DNA of 6,758 nucleotides from an uncultured Cellvibrionales bacterium. Its GTDB lineage: Bacteria > Pseudomonadota > Gammaproteobacteria > Pseudomonadales > UBA7434. The stretch covers positions 1 to 6,758 of the forward strand of contig CALCNB010000231.1 in NCBI GenBank assembly GCA_937897785.1, given 5' to 3'. Both the position numbers and the translations under genes were made by a program. The notes beneath the pieces were generated by a model. The model was not told the DNA's origin. It made no database searches and was given only the letters and a program-made list of their open reading frames with translations. Shown here one piece after another: positions 6,086 to 6,758 of this stretch. Positions within the stretch are counted from its first letter, which is position 1. Every line of letters begins with the position of its first letter.

Positions 6086-6758
6086 ATGATAAAAAATGAA
6101 TTAATCATTGACGATAAAAAGCTAGACGGGCTGAAGAGATTAGGGCCTATTGCGGTTTTAATGGGGGGGCATGCCTCAGAGCGTGAGATCTCATTAGAAA
6201 GTGGTCAAGCGGTCTATGATAGTTTGCTGGCAATGGGTTTTAATGTTGTGAAGATTGATACCGCGAGTCATGCGATTGCAAGTTTACAAGCTATTAAACC
6301 GGTGTTTGCTTTTATTGCATTGCATGGTCGGGGTGGCGAGGATGGCACTATACAAGCGGTGCTTGAAAGTTTATCGATACCGTACACAGGTTCAGCTGTG
6401 CTGGGATCAGCATTAGCAATGGATAAGGTCCGCACAAAAAATGTATGGCAAGGTCTTTCATTGCCAACGCCCAAGTATCTTAGATTAACCGAACACAGTG
6501 ATTTACTTGAGGTGCTGGAATACTTGGGTGGAGCAGCATTTGTTAAGCCGGCTGAAGAGGGCTCAAGTATTGGTATGTCACTGGCCTCATCGATTGAAGA
6601 GTTACAGCAGGCCTACCTTAGTGCTGCAAGTTTTGGGGTTAATGTTCTCGCCGAAAAATTAGTCGTTGGGCCAGAATATACCGTGGCAATTTTAGAAGGT
6701 CATATTCTGCCATCTATTCAGATAAAAACTGAGCGTGAATTTTATAATTTGTTTTTTT
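6086..6758 (+). CDS. ddl: Ddl, D-alanine--D-alanine ligase (3' end missing)
   Basis: Cytoplasmic ATP-grasp ligase that joins two D-Ala to make the dipeptide later added to UDP-MurNAc-tripeptide. Position after murC matches ddlB of E. coli. 224 residues are visible out of roughly 300-330 expected. The start is well bounded: TAG 6083-6085 is in frame immediately upstream of ATG 6086. The ribosome binding site is poor (AGAGA, 6072-6076). After a leader of about 20 residues come VLMGGHASEREISLESG (Glu32 at the family's conserved Glu of the first D-Ala site), FIALHGRGGEDGTIQ (77-90), IPYTGS (98-103), MDK (112-114), VKPAEEGSSIGMS (153-165) with the ATP-binding Lys154 and the flexible serine loop, AEKLVVGPEYTVAIL and ILPSI. 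The catalytic Arg and Mg ligands of the last domain lie beyond the window. The last few residues, FYNLFF, depart from the conserved FYDYxAKY that should follow, which may be a sequence-end error. A G7 run at 6163-6169 is in frame. Confidence 0.95.
   Translation, partial: MIKNELIIDDKKLDGLKRLGPIAVLMGGHASEREISLESGQAVYDSLLAMGFNVVKIDTASHAIASLQAIKPVFAFIALHGRGGEDGTIQAVLESLSIPYTGSAVLGSALAMDKVRTKNVWQGLSLPTPKYLRLTEHSDLLEVLEYLGGAAFVKPAEEGSSIGMSLASSIEELQQAYLSAASFGVNVLAEKLVVGPEYTVAILEGHILPSIQIKTEREFYNLFF

Noticed and set aside
6163..6169. G7 run in ddl as a frameshift or phase-variation site
   Set aside because: The frame is continuous through the conserved VLMGGHASERE segment, whose Gly-Gly pair accounts for most of the run.
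6268..6474. 68-codon minus-strand frame inside ddl
   Set aside because: It runs antisense to the conserved ALHGRGGEDGT and IPYTGS segments of Ddl and has no family signature.

Overview
The window is a single, densely packed, all-plus-strand segment of the bacterial dcw (division and cell wall) cluster. The gene order is mraY (3' part) - murD - ftsW - murG - murC - ddl (5' part). All six products match well-known families through their signature motifs. The four internal genes are complete and open, and no gene runs on the minus strand.

Organism: the order mraY-murD-ftsW-murG-murC-ddl without a murB between murC and ddl is the arrangement I know from Gammaproteobacteria such as Escherichia coli and Pseudomonas. 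Protein details lean towards a Pseudomonas-like or Cellvibrio-like gammaproteobacterium: a MurD P-loop reading GSNAKST, a MurG donor-side motif with DDHQ, and FtsW EPDFGA and LPEAHTDFIFA segments. The DNA is AT-rich (roughly low-40s % G+C by eye), lower than in typical Pseudomonas. The genus cannot be named from the sequence, and the lineage is inferred from remembered relatives, not from a search.

Layout: 1-856 is the C-terminal four-fifths of MraY. 857-906 is a 50-base gap, the largest non-coding stretch, and it holds a near-perfect inverted repeat just upstream of the murD ribosome binding site. 907-2283 is murD. 2283-3539 is ftsW, overlapping murD by 1 base. 3532-4650 is murG, overlapping ftsW by 8 bases. 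4643-6073 is murC, overlapping murG by 8 bases. After 12 bases, 6086-6758 is ddl, cut by the window end.

How they work together: MurC and MurD add L-Ala and D-Glu to UDP-MurNAc in the cytoplasm. Ddl makes the D-Ala-D-Ala dipeptide that is added later. MraY transfers the phospho-MurNAc-pentapeptide to undecaprenyl phosphate, giving lipid I, and MurG adds GlcNAc to give lipid II. FtsW is the SEDS glycosyltransferase that polymerises lipid II at the septum. The overlaps point to one transcript with translational coupling.

I found no undescribed system. The points worth a second look are small: the mraY-murD hairpin, two paired 8-base gene overlaps, a few substitutions in conserved motifs, homopolymer runs, and a suspicious poly-T end where Ddl departs from its conserved motif.
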